Made by a program: the position numbers and the translations under genes. 61,438 nucleotides of DNA, from the NCBI GenBank assembly GCA_036002485.1, contig DASYTI010000175.1, positions 1 to 61,438 on the forward strand. The letters are read 5' to 3'. Below, one piece after another: positions 1-7,066 of the stretch. Under the pieces are notes generated by a model. That model was not told where the DNA came from. It searched no databases and saw nothing but the letters and a program-made list of their open reading frames with translations. The DNA is from Candidatus Methylomirabilota bacterium (lineage in GTDB: Bacteria; Methylomirabilota; Methylomirabilia; Rokubacteriales; CSP1-6). Each line of letters begins with the position of its first letter. Within the stretch, counting starts at the first letter, position 1.

Positions 1-1
1 C

Positions 2-210
2 AAGGAGGACGGCTACACCGCCAAGTGGGGCGTGGACGCCACCGCGAAGCCCTCCCTCTCGGCCTACACGCCCCGCCACCGCGTCCCTCCGGAAGTCTGG
101 CACCGAATCAACCTCAAGGACTTCGGCCTCTCGTGCGCCGAAGAGGCCAACAAGCGCAGGGCGGGTGGGGCTGGCAAGGGTGCCCTCGGGAGCGAATCCG
201 ACGAGCCGTA
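2..210 (+). CDS. C-terminal fragment of an unidentified protein
   Basis: An open frame enters from the left edge and runs 69 codons to TAG. Its start lies outside the window. I do not recognise the family from this tail (residues include AKWGVDATAKPSLSAYTP). The last 18 or so codons lie inside palindromic repeat A1, so the extreme C-terminus (GAGKGALGSESDEP) is repeat-encoded and the stop codon sits in the conserved left arm of the repeat. The native protein probably ended slightly earlier before the element arrived. The frame choice rests on typical codon use (G/C third positions) and on the absence of a better frame. Confidence 0.5.
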
Positions 211-383
211 GCGCGCCCCGAAGCGCAGGGCGCCTCCGCCGCGCGAGCCGTCCTGCGTAGCAGGGCGGCGAGCGCAACCCCCGTCTCGGGGGATGGGGGG
301 CAGGCGGAGGCGCCCGAGCGAGGTGGCGCGCGAGGCGAGGAGGTTTGAGCGGACGAGGGCATGCCGGTCACCGCACCCGCCCT
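158..383 (+). repeat. Palindromic repeat family A, copy A1
   Basis: The ends are inverted repeats starting AGGGCGGGTG on both arms (158-188 against 353-383), imperfectly paired in this copy. Inside is a 13-bp pair GGGCGCCTCCGCC/GGCGGAGGCGCCC, then central hairpins, one of them CCCCCGTCTCGGGGG-like. About 58 nt of the left half, beginning CCCTCGGGAGCGAATCC, are identical in copies A2 and A3. It overlaps the 3' end of the upstream gene. No coding potential is evident. It occupies most of the 319-nt gap before the next gene; the remainder (384-513) holds two similar CCCGCCCTYCCCGCGG stretches and nothing else I can name. Confidence 0.85.
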
Positions 384-529
384 CCCCGCGGAGATGTTGA
401 CCGCCAAACCCGCCCTTCCCGCGGGGCACGGAGTCGCGTTAGGCCGGCTTGCGGTGACTTCTCGACGGTGGTACACGGACACCAATAGGCAGGACCCGCG
501 GCCCCACTCAATGGAGAGGAGGGTTCTCA

Positions 530-1483
530 ATGGACTCCCGATCCAGTTATCTGCGTGATGGGATCATCGCCGGTCTCATCGGGGCGGCCATCGTCGCCGT
601 CTGGTTCCTCATCTACGACGCCGCCCACGGCTATCCTTTCCGCACGCCGGCCCTGCTGGGGGCCGCCGCCCTTCAGGGGATGCGCGATCCGAGCGCGGTG
701 ACGGTCTCTCCGGGCCTGGTGGTCCAGTACACCGTGCTCCACGGCGTGGTCTTCGCCATAGTCGGCGTGCTCATCGCCTTCCTCATCGTCTCGGCGCAGA
801 GCCAGCCCAGCCGTCTCTTGATGGTGGTCATCGCGCTTCTCTGCTTCGAGGTGGCCATCCTTGCCGTGCTGACGTGGTGGGTGCATCCGGTGATGACCAC
901 CGTGCGCTGGTGGGCCATCCTGATCGGCAATGCCCTCGCCGCTGTGAGCATGCTCCTCTACTTCTTCGTCGGCTATCGCCCGCTCGGGCGCCACCTGTTC
1001 GGACCGTGGACACGCATCGTGCGCGAAGGGTTCGTCTCGGGATTGCTCGGGGCGGCGGTGGTGGCCGTGTGGTTCCTCATCTACGATACGGTGGCCGGCG
1101 TGCCTCTGCGCACCCCGGCCCTTCTCGGGGCCGCCCTCTTTCATGGTCTGCGCGATCCCGCGGCCCTCGTCATCACCGTGCCCCTGGTTCTCGAGTACAC
1201 GTTCTTTCACGGCCTCGTCTTCATCCTCTTCGGCTGGGTGGCCGCCGGCCTGCTCGCCCTGGCCGATCGCGAGCCCCGCCTTTTCTTCGGCTTCATCATG
1301 CTGTTCTGCTGCTTCGAGGTCTTCGTCTTCGCCATGATCGCCACGCTGGCCTACTGGCTGCTCGAGACCATCGCGTGGTGGACCATCCTGGTGGGCAACC
1401 TCCTGGCCGCCGGCGTGATGCTCGGGTATCTCCTGAGCTGGCACCGCGTGACGTGGCGGGAGTTCCTCCACGCCCATCAGTGA
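530..1483 (+). CDS. Internally duplicated polytopic membrane protein
   Basis: 317 aa, function unknown. The protein is two tandem copies of a module with about four membrane segments: residues ~8-155 and ~163-310. Matching stretches are IAGLIGAAIVAVWFLIYD and VSGLLGAAVVAVWFLIYD, FRTPALLGAA and LRTPALLGAA, and VQYTVLHGVVF and LEYTFFHGLVF. Each module ends in a WW-x-ILIGN/ILVGN helix. The N-terminus is short and cytoplasmic-looking with no cleavable signal. The ATG has a strong Shine-Dalgarno, AGGAGG at 517-522, seven nucleotides upstream. The next gene follows after 66 nt on the same strand, so co-transcription is possible. It could be a transporter or a membrane scaffold; no family is assigned. 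Confidence 0.8.
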   Translation: MDSRSSYLRDGIIAGLIGAAIVAVWFLIYDAAHGYPFRTPALLGAAALQGMRDPSAVTVSPGLVVQYTVLHGVVFAIVGVLIAFLIVSAQSQPSRLLMVVIALLCFEVAILAVLTWWVHPVMTTVRWWAILIGNALAAVSMLLYFFVGYRPLGRHLFGPWTRIVREGFVSGLLGAAVVAVWFLIYDTVAGVPLRTPALLGAALFHGLRDPAALVITVPLVLEYTFFHGLVFILFGWVAAGLLALADREPRLFFGFIMLFCCFEVFVFAMIATLAYWLLETIAWWTILVGNLLAAGVMLGYLLSWHRVTWREFLHAHQ

Positions 1484-1549
1484 GGGCGGGGGTCGCTGTG
1501 GTACGCTCACCGTGGGCATGGCGGCGAGGTCATTCCCAGGGAGACGAGC

Positions 1550-2338
1550 GTGGCCACCGAGACCTATGACTGGGACGCGATCATCAATGGGCTGAACCAG
1601 TACCTCCGTCTCCGGAGCATCCCCATCGGCATGAAGCTCTTCGAGACCGTCGAGGAGATGGAGGCCATCCCGAAGATCCGCCGGCCGAAGAGCAAGCACA
1701 CCACGGACCAGATCGTGGCCCAGGCCCGCCAGCTCGGCTGGACGGTGGGCATCACCATGGACGACCTGATCGGCGCCCAGTGCGGCGCGGTGATCGGGCT
1801 CCATCCCCAGGACGAGGAATGGCTCTCCGGCCATCGCATGGCCGGGGTGTGGTTCAAGACGCCGGAGGACGCGAGCCTCCACCAGCATGCCATGGACTGC
1901 GTTCCCTATGGCCGCTACCGCGCCATGGCCGTGGCGCCGCTCGCCTCCAACCGGCTCGATCCCCCGGATATCTGCCTGCTCTACGGCACGCCGGGGCAGA
2001 TGATCTTCATGATCAACGGCCTGCAGTGGGTGGGCTACAGAAAGATGGCCTTCACCTCGGTCGGCGAATCGGCCTGCGCGGATTCATGGGGCAAGGCGCT
2101 CAAGACCGGCGAGCCGGCCCTGACCATCCCGTGCTATGCGGAGCGGCGCTATGGCGGGGTCGCCGACGACGAGATGCTCATGGCCACGCCGCCCTGCTAC
2201 CTGCCCAAGATGCTCGACGGCCTGGCCGCCCTGTCGAAGAACGGTCTGCGCTACCCTGTGCCGCCCTACGGCATCCAGAGCGACGCGGGCGCGGGCCTCT
2301 CCGTCTCCTACTCCGAGAAGGAAAAGAAGAAGGTCTGA
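1550..2338 (+). CDS. DUF169 family protein
   Basis: 262 aa, starting at GTG with AGGGAG about 8 nt upstream. It matches the DUF169 (ArCR-like) pattern: an N-terminal helix with LRLRSIPIGMKLF, a cysteine-containing middle (DDLIGAQCGAVIGL), and conserved ESACADSW and IPCYAERRYGG segments, which give a spaced set of Cys residues. DUF169 proteins have no established biochemical role; in uncultured bacteria and archaea they are often near redox or cofactor genes. The C-terminus is Lys-rich. The gene ends before a strong hairpin and faces the convergent MOSC gene. Confidence 0.85.
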   Translation: MATETYDWDAIINGLNQYLRLRSIPIGMKLFETVEEMEAIPKIRRPKSKHTTDQIVAQARQLGWTVGITMDDLIGAQCGAVIGLHPQDEEWLSGHRMAGVWFKTPEDASLHQHAMDCVPYGRYRAMAVAPLASNRLDPPDICLLYGTPGQMIFMINGLQWVGYRKMAFTSVGESACADSWGKALKTGEPALTIPCYAERRYGGVADDEMLMATPPCYLPKMLDGLAALSKNGLRYPVPPYGIQSDAGAGLSVSYSEKEKKKV

Positions 2339-2365
2339 CAGGTTCTCGTCTGCCCCCTCACCCTG

Positions 2366-2390
2366 CCCTCTCCCCCGATGGGGGAGAGGG
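2366..2390 (+). terminator. Perfect 11-bp hairpin between convergent genes
   Basis: CCCTCTCCCCC, loop GAT, GGGGGAGAGGG, with a weaker outer pair CCCTGC/GCAGGG. It lies between the stop codons of the DUF169 gene (+) and the MOSC gene (-). There is no T-run, so it is not a classical intrinsic terminator. It resembles the CCCTCTCCCCC...GGGGGAGAGGG intergenic palindromes common in GC-rich genomes and may act as a bidirectional roadblock or a 3'-end stabiliser. Confidence 0.5.
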
Positions 2391-2471
2391 ATGCTCGGCA
2401 GGGACGGGTTTCTGAGGAGATCCCGCCTGCTAGAACTGGAGCTTGTCGCCGGGGCGGTCTCCTCCCGGATG

Positions 2472-2939
2472 TCAGGCGGGCTTGACGGTGTCGCCGGGGC
2501 GGATGACCCCGTCGTTGAGGATCTGCGCGCGCAACCCGGCGCGGTGGATGAGCGTGGCCATGACGCCGGTCTGGGTCAGGCCGTCGAGGTAGCGGCAGGG
2601 CTCGCAGAGCCGCGTGCCGCGCATACGCACGTCGCCCACCCAGAACTCGCGACCCACCAGGTGGTTGAGGGGCACGCCGGCCGTCGCGATGTTGCGGCGG
2701 CTCTCCGAGGCTGAGATCTTGATGGGCCCCTCGGCGGGCAAGGCCTCGAGCGTTTCCGTCTCGATGAGCGTCACCTCGCGTCCGCCCGCGCCGGGCCTGT
2801 CCGAGTAGTAGCCGGTCCCGAGGAAGTATCGGTCGCCTTCGAGGCCGCGACCCGTCACGGCGTGGACCTGGGGCACCGTCTCCATGGGCTGGCCGGCCGA
2901 CCGCGTGATGTGGATCGAGACCACCGAGCCCTGCCACAT
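2472..2939 (-). CDS. MOSC domain protein
   Basis: 155 aa. This is a MOSC-type beta-barrel, related to the C-terminal domain of molybdenum cofactor sulfurase and to YiiM-like proteins. Typical stretches are GRGLEGDRYFLG near residue 30, SESRRNIATAGVPLNHLVGREF in the middle, and GTRLCEPCRYLD, whose Cys pair corresponds to the persulfide-handling cysteine of the family. It probably binds or transfers sulfur or Mo cofactor. I chose ATG 2939 because a TAGCAT -10 box (2952-2947) ends 7 nt upstream, which implies a leaderless message; ATG 2948 would sit inside that box. The SDR gene diverges from it. Confidence 0.8.
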   Translation of the reverse strand: MWQGSVVSIHITRSAGQPMETVPQVHAVTGRGLEGDRYFLGTGYYSDRPGAGGREVTLIETETLEALPAEGPIKISASESRRNIATAGVPLNHLVGREFWVGDVRMRGTRLCEPCRYLDGLTQTGVMATLIHRAGLRAQILNDGVIRPGDTVKPA

Positions 2940-2946
2940 GGAAGCC

Positions 2947-2952
2947 ATGCTA
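2947..2952 (-). promoter_or_regulatory. -10 box for MOSC gene, leaderless start
   Basis: TAGCAT on the minus strand, 7 nt before ATG 2939. Transcription would begin at or next to the A of the start codon. No Shine-Dalgarno is visible. Confidence 0.45.
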
Positions 2953-3041
2953 GGCGAGGTGCCGCCGTGAATCAAGCAAATGTCGGGTACACTGCCCCTC
3001 ACCTGAATCACGAACGCCAAGCGAAGAGGAGGCCCCACGTC

Positions 3042-3806
3042 GTGGGCGCATTCGACCTGAAGGGCAGGGTGGCGGTGGTCACGGGCGGCAATGGGGGCAT
3101 CGGGTTGGGCATGGCGCGCGGGCTCGCGGAGGCCGGGGCGGCGCTCGTGGTGGCGGCGCGCAACCGCGAGAAGAGCGCGCGGGCCGTGGCCGAGCTCAAG
3201 GGGCTCGGCGCGGATGCCGAGGCGATTGCCGTGGATGTCGCGCAGGAAGCCTCGGTGGAGGCCCTGGTCAAGGAGACGGTGGCGCGCTTTGGCCGCCTCG
3301 ACATCCTCGTCAACAATGCGGGTATCAACATCCGGAAAGCGCCGCACGAGCTTTCCCTCGACGAGTGGCGCCAGGTCCTCGACACCAATCTCACCAGCGC
3401 CTTCCTGGCCAGCCACGCCGTCCATCCGATCATGAAGCGGCAGGGCGGCGGCAAGATCATCAATATCGGGTCGATGATGTCGATTTTCGGCGCCTCTTTC
3501 GCGCCCGCCTATGGGGCCTCCAAGGGTGGGATCGTGCAGTTCACGAAGGCCTGTGCCTCCGCTTGGGCGCTCGACAATATCCAGGTCAATGCCGTGCTCC
3601 CGGGCTGGATAGATACCGAGCTGACCCAGCGGGCCCGGCAGCAAGTCGAAGGCCTCCACGACAGCGTCCTGCGCAGGACACCTGCCAAGCGCTGGGGCAC
3701 GGGGGCCGACATGGCGGGAGTGGCCGTCTTCCTCGCGAGCCCGGCCTCCGACTTCGTGACGGGGTCGGCCATTCCTGTGGACGGCGGCTATTCCATACAG
3801 GGCTGA
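3042..3806 (+). CDS. Short-chain dehydrogenase/reductase (gluconate/sugar-acid type)
   Basis: 254 aa classical SDR. The Rossmann motif TGGNGGIG is near residue 15, NNAG near 90, and the catalytic set is Ser (INIGSMMS), Tyr-x3-Lys (AYGASKGG) near 155-160. It ends in the usual PVDGGYSIQG. The sequence is closest in style to gluconate 5-dehydrogenase/2-deoxygluconate dehydrogenase-type SDRs, so the likely reaction is NAD(P)-dependent oxidoreduction of a polyol or keto acid; substrate unknown. The GTG start has GAGGAGG at 3026-3032, nine nucleotides upstream. Longer frames upstream are unlikely because they cross the divergent MOSC promoter. It could in principle serve the ketosynthase cluster 0.9 kb downstream as a ketoreductase, but nothing proves this. 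Confidence 0.85.
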   Translation: MGAFDLKGRVAVVTGGNGGIGLGMARGLAEAGAALVVAARNREKSARAVAELKGLGADAEAIAVDVAQEASVEALVKETVARFGRLDILVNNAGINIRKAPHELSLDEWRQVLDTNLTSAFLASHAVHPIMKRQGGGKIINIGSMMSIFGASFAPAYGASKGGIVQFTKACASAWALDNIQVNAVLPGWIDTELTQRARQQVEGLHDSVLRRTPAKRWGTGADMAGVAVFLASPASDFVTGSAIPVDGGYSIQG

Positions 3807-3813
3807 GTGACGC

Positions 3814-3819
3814 TAGAAT
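3814..3819 (+). promoter_or_regulatory. -10 box for lipoprotein gene
   Basis: TAGAAT ending 11 nt before ATG 3831. It supports the ATG rather than the upstream in-frame GTG 3807, and suggests a leaderless or near-leaderless transcript. Confidence 0.4.
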
Positions 3820-3830
3820 CGAAGAACGCG

Positions 3831-4613
3831 ATGCGTCGACCTGCTCGACATTCCCTTCTGCTATGTCTCGCCCTTGCCCTCCCCGGGTGCGCCACGGTGG
3901 GATATCTCGAGCCCGCGATCGGGCGTTCGGCGCCTGCCCCTGTCCTTCGCTTCGGTGTCGACACCTTCGCCTTTGCCAATGAGAGCCGGTCAAAGAATGT
4001 CGGCAAGCCCGACCTCTACGCCAACTACTGCTTCGTGATGGCCCGCGCCATCACGCAGTTCCACCACTTCGCGCGCTTCGCGCCGGATGCGTCACGGCTC
4101 ACCCCCGCCGAGTATACCGAGCGGGTGCGCCAGGTGACGTCGCGGGCGCCATGGCATGATCCGCTGCCGCTCGAGGAGCGGGTGGTCATCCCGGGCTTCG
4201 CTTCGCTCTATGAGCTGTCGGCGGCCGAGGAGCAGGCCGTCAAGGCGGGATTGCCTGGCCGCTTATGGGGGTGGGTGCACTGGACCAACTGGCGCGTCAC
4301 CTTTCCCGTGACGGGAGCCGGGCAGGAGCGTGTCGTCGTCGAGACCCTGGCCGAGATCGAGGCGGGACGGCCGGTGCAGCTCCTCGTGACGAACCTGCCC
4401 ACCGTCGAGCTCAACCACACCGTGGTCGCCTACGATTACCGGGTCTACGAAGGGCGCTTTCTCGAGCTCCGGGTCTATGATCCCAACGATCCCGCCAAGC
4501 CCGGCTATATCGCCTTCGACCGCGCCGAGCGGCGCTTCTTCGCCTCGGATGTCTTCGACACCAATCCGGGCGACATACGCGCGTTCCGGATGTACTACTC
4601 CCCCCTCCTTTAG
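3831..4613 (+). CDS. Lipoprotein with C39/BtrH-like cysteine-peptidase-fold features
   Basis: 260 aa. An N-terminal signal with a lipobox (LALPGC) puts the lipidated Cys at about residue 20, so the mature protein should be anchored to a membrane facing the periplasm. The body has Cys-containing YANYCFVMARAITQFHHF, then NHTVVAYDYRVYEG and LRVYDPNDPAKPGY. The order Cys, then His in an 'H-x-V-x-A-Y' strand, then Asn/Asp in 'YDPN' is how papain-like C39_2/BtrH-type domains present their triad. The assignment is from motif layout only, and enzymatic activity is uncertain. It lies directly upstream of the ketosynthase cluster, separated only by a palindromic repeat. Confidence 0.7.
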   Translation: MRRPARHSLLLCLALALPGCATVGYLEPAIGRSAPAPVLRFGVDTFAFANESRSKNVGKPDLYANYCFVMARAITQFHHFARFAPDASRLTPAEYTERVRQVTSRAPWHDPLPLEERVVIPGFASLYELSAAEEQAVKAGLPGRLWGWVHWTNWRVTFPVTGAGQERVVVETLAEIEAGRPVQLLVTNLPTVELNHTVVAYDYRVYEGRFLELRVYDPNDPAKPGYIAFDRAERRFFASDVFDTNPGDIRAFRMYYSPLL

Positions 4614-4737
4614 GCCGATGCCAACTTGCTTCGCCATACTTCGTTCTCGGTCGGCCCCGACCCTCAACGTACAAACGCGTACGCCTCGGGTCGGGGCCTC
4701 CCTCGGGCCTCGTCTGGCTCGCAATTTGGCATCGGCC
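4613..4737 (+). repeat. Palindromic element, family B/C, copy C
   Basis: Outer inverted repeat GGCCGATGCCAA/TTGGCATCGGCC (4613-4624 with 4726-4737). Inner perfect 11-bp stem GGCCCCGACCC/GGGTCGGGGCC (4653-4663 with 4688-4698). The apical part is the conserved CTCAACGTAC...GTACGCCTC motif (4663-4687), itself able to pair CGTAC/GTACG. It fills the gap between the lipoprotein stop and the first ketosynthase, whose ATG is 11 nt beyond the repeat. Confidence 0.85.
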
Positions 4738-4748
4738 ATCATTTAACT

Positions 4749-5969
4749 ATGGGCGCTCTCCAGGAGGGGCCGGGAACACCGTCGGGAGGGCGCCCGACTC
4801 CGAGGCCCGAACGTATCGCCATTCTTGCCGGCGGTGTGTGCACCCCGATCGGTCAAGACCTCGATGCCTTCTGGTCCGGCCTGCTCACGGGCGCCGACGG
4901 CATCTCACGCATCGAGCGCTTTGCCGTCGACGATCTCCGCGTGGGGAGCGGCGGCGAGATCAAGAAGCTCACCCGTGCCGTCGAGTGGCCCCGCGTGCCC
5001 GATTGCCGGGCGAGCCGTCTGCTCGTCTCCGCCGCGGATGATCTCCTGAGTCAGGCGGGCGCGCGGCCTCTCGCCGTGGCGCCGGAGCGTCTGGCCGTCG
5101 TGGTCGGCACGGCGCTGGGCGGCGTCGAAGAGGGCGAGCGGGCGCTGGCCGGCGAGGTGGCGCGCCTGCCGCGCGCGCTCTATGACGCGCCCGCGCATGC
5201 GCTCAAGCGCTGGCTGGGGGCCCGCGGGCCGGCCATCACGGTCGCCACCGCGTGTGCTTCGGGGGCGAGCGCCATGGGCATGGGCGCCGAGCTTCTGCGA
5301 CGAGACGAGGCCGATATGGTCGTGGCGGGCGGCTACGATGGGCTCTGCCGCTTCGTCCTGCGCGGCTTCAACGGCCTCCGGTCGCTCACGCGAGACAAGG
5401 TCCGCCCCTTCGACCGGAGACGGAGCGGATTGCTGCTGGGCGAGGCCGCGGGCCTGGTCTTGCTGTGCCGCGAGCGTGATGCCGGGACGACCCGTCTGGG
5501 CACGCTCCTGGGCTATGGCAGCGCGAGCGATGCCTCGCACATCGCCGCGCCCGATCCGGACGGTCGCGGGATAGAGCGGGCCATGCGCCGCGCCCTCGCT
5601 CAAGCCGGCATCGACGCGGATGACGTGGATTTCGTCAGCGCCCACGGTACCGCCACCACGCTCAACGATGCCAGTGAGGCCAAGGCGCTGCGACGCGTGC
5701 TGGGCGCGCGGCCCGTTCCCGTCAATTCGATCAAGGGAGCGATCGGCCACACCATGGGCGCCGCGGCGGCGCTGGAAGCCATCCTCTGCCTGCTCGCGGG
5801 GCGACATGGGCAAGTCCCGGCCACCCTCGGTCTGGAGGAGCTCGACCCCGACTGCGACCTCGACCTGATCCAGGGAGGGCCCCGGGAGCTCCGCCCTCGC
5901 GTATCGCTCAGCACCTCGCTGGGCTTTGGTGGGTGCAATGCCGCGCTCGTGCTGGAGGGTGCGGCGTGA
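4749..5969 (+). CDS. Beta-ketoacyl synthase (KAS II/FabF type), complete active site
   Basis: 406 aa. It should catalyse decarboxylative condensation of an acyl thioester with malonyl-ACP in the cytoplasm. The Cys-His-His triad is present: Cys ~169 in TACASGASA, His ~299 in SAHGTATTLND, His ~334 in AIGHTMGAA. The C-terminus has LSTSLGFGGCNAALVLEG. The ATG at 4749 is used because everything upstream in frame is the palindromic repeat. It overlaps the next gene by one base (TGATG). It is the first of four KS-fold genes arranged around a single ACP, which points to a dedicated type II pathway rather than housekeeping fatty acid synthesis. Confidence 0.92.
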   Translation: MGALQEGPGTPSGGRPTPRPERIAILAGGVCTPIGQDLDAFWSGLLTGADGISRIERFAVDDLRVGSGGEIKKLTRAVEWPRVPDCRASRLLVSAADDLLSQAGARPLAVAPERLAVVVGTALGGVEEGERALAGEVARLPRALYDAPAHALKRWLGARGPAITVATACASGASAMGMGAELLRRDEADMVVAGGYDGLCRFVLRGFNGLRSLTRDKVRPFDRRRSGLLLGEAAGLVLLCRERDAGTTRLGTLLGYGSASDASHIAAPDPDGRGIERAMRRALAQAGIDADDVDFVSAHGTATTLNDASEAKALRRVLGARPVPVNSIKGAIGHTMGAAAALEAILCLLAGRHGQVPATLGLEELDPDCDLDLIQGGPRELRPRVSLSTSLGFGGCNAALVLEGAA

Positions 5970-6781
5970 TGCGAGGGCCCGCCATCCGCGCCATCGGGCT
6001 CCTGACGGGCTGGGGCATGGGGGCCGCAGCCGTGCCGCCGGATGCCGCGGCCGCCGCGAAGGGCCGTGACGTGCTCGGCCTCGACCGGCCCGCCCTCGAC
6101 CCCGAGCGCTTCCGGCGCTCGCCTCGCGAATGCGTGCTGGGAGTTGCGGCGGTGGCCGCGATGCTCGAAGATGCGGGAGAGGGGCGCGAGGCCATTTCGG
6201 GCGAGGACACCGGGTTGGTGTTCGTGACGGCCGCGGCCTATGCGGCATCGAACCGGCAGCACATCGATCCCCGCGGCGCGAACGTGTACTTCCCGTATAC
6301 CGCGCCGGCCGCCATGTCCGGGGAAGTCGCCATCGAGTACGGGATCACCGGGCCCTACGGCATCCTGATCGGTGGGCCGACGGCCGGCGTGGATGCCATC
6401 GCGCATGCCGCCGGAATGCTCGACGAGGAGACGTGCCGCCGGGTGCTCGTGCTCGGCGTCGAGATCTTCGAGGAATGTGCCGACCTCTATGACCGGGCGG
6501 GCGGACTCCGCGGGCCCCTCGTCGAGGCCGCCTGCTCTCTCTGGCTCGAGCCGGGCGAGGGCGCCCTGACCCTCGTGCGGGGTCGGGGCGGGCGCGGAGG
6601 CTCCGGCGGCGCGCGGCGGCGGCTGGGAGAGATGCTCGCCTGCGAGCCGCTGGCCACCCTCGCGCTCGACCGGGAGTCGCACGGACGGGGACCACTCGAG
6701 ATCCACGCGGGCTGGCGCGGGGAGACCACGAGCTTGCGGTGGAGCCATGCACCATACCGGGCGCGCCGACGCGCGGCCTGA
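5969..6781 (+). CDS. Short ketosynthase-like protein lacking the catalytic Cys
   Basis: 270 aa, against about 410 for a full KS. It follows the KS N-terminal fold: GLLTGWGMG at the start, then an IGGPTAGVDAIAHAAG segment where an active KS has A-C-A-S-G-A-S-A. The catalytic Cys position is Pro here, and no AHGT or GHT-type His motifs follow. The C-terminal third is a Gly/Arg-rich tail. It probably pairs with the neighbouring KS as a structural or chain-length partner, or it may be a degenerate enzyme. It is translationally coupled to KS1 through TGATG and lies 15 nt before the ACP gene, so production with them is likely. Confidence 0.75.
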   Translation: MRGPAIRAIGLLTGWGMGAAAVPPDAAAAAKGRDVLGLDRPALDPERFRRSPRECVLGVAAVAAMLEDAGEGREAISGEDTGLVFVTAAAYAASNRQHIDPRGANVYFPYTAPAAMSGEVAIEYGITGPYGILIGGPTAGVDAIAHAAGMLDEETCRRVLVLGVEIFEECADLYDRAGGLRGPLVEAACSLWLEPGEGALTLVRGRGGRGGSGGARRRLGEMLACEPLATLALDRESHGRGPLEIHAGWRGETTSLRWSHAPYRARRRAA

Positions 6782-6796
6782 TCGGAGGCGGACTGG

Positions 6797-7066
6797 ATGA
6801 CGCAGAAGGAAATCCTGGACGAGCTGAAGGCCATTATCGTGGAGCGACTGAAGTTCGATCCGCGGCGCGCGGCCGAGATGACGGCCGACACCACCCTGCC
6901 CAAGGGCATCGAAGGCTCGCTCGGGCTCGACTCGCTGGACTTCATCGAGCTCTCCGTGGCCATGGAGGAGCGCTTCGGCATCGTCATCGACGAGGGCCAG
7001 GATCTGGCCGACGAGTTCCGCTCCCTCGACAGCCTCTCGCGCTGGATCCTCTCCAAGACCGCATGA
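6797..7066 (+). CDS. Acyl carrier protein
   Basis: 89 aa acidic protein. The phosphopantetheine attachment Ser is residue 46 in LGLDSLDFIEL, and the flanking helices (ILDELKAIIVERL and SLDSLSRWILSKTA) are typical of ACPs. It carries the growing chain as a thioester for the surrounding ketosynthases. The ATG is preceded by GGAGG at 6784-6788 (CGGAGGCGG). The stop overlaps the next start (ATGA). It is the only carrier protein seen in the cluster, and no AcpS or malonyl-CoA:ACP transacylase is present in the window, so those functions must come from elsewhere in the genome. Confidence 0.93.
   Translation: MTQKEILDELKAIIVERLKFDPRRAAEMTADTTLPKGIEGSLGLDSLDFIELSVAMEERFGIVIDEGQDLADEFRSLDSLSRWILSKTA

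Noticed and set aside
158-383. Insertion sequence or MITE with known transposase
   Set aside because: The terminal inverted repeats resemble a MITE, but I find no target-site duplication and no transposase in the window, so I leave it as a palindromic repeat.
527-1888. 453-codon minus-strand frame
   Set aside because: It runs antisense to two well-supported plus-strand genes, is rich in His/Glu/Asp/Gly from reversed GC codons, and has no domain pattern.
3042-3806. Assigning the SDR as the cluster's FabG ketoreductase
   Set aside because: It is separated from KS1 by a lipoprotein gene with its own promoter and a palindromic repeat, and its sequence is closer to sugar-acid SDRs.
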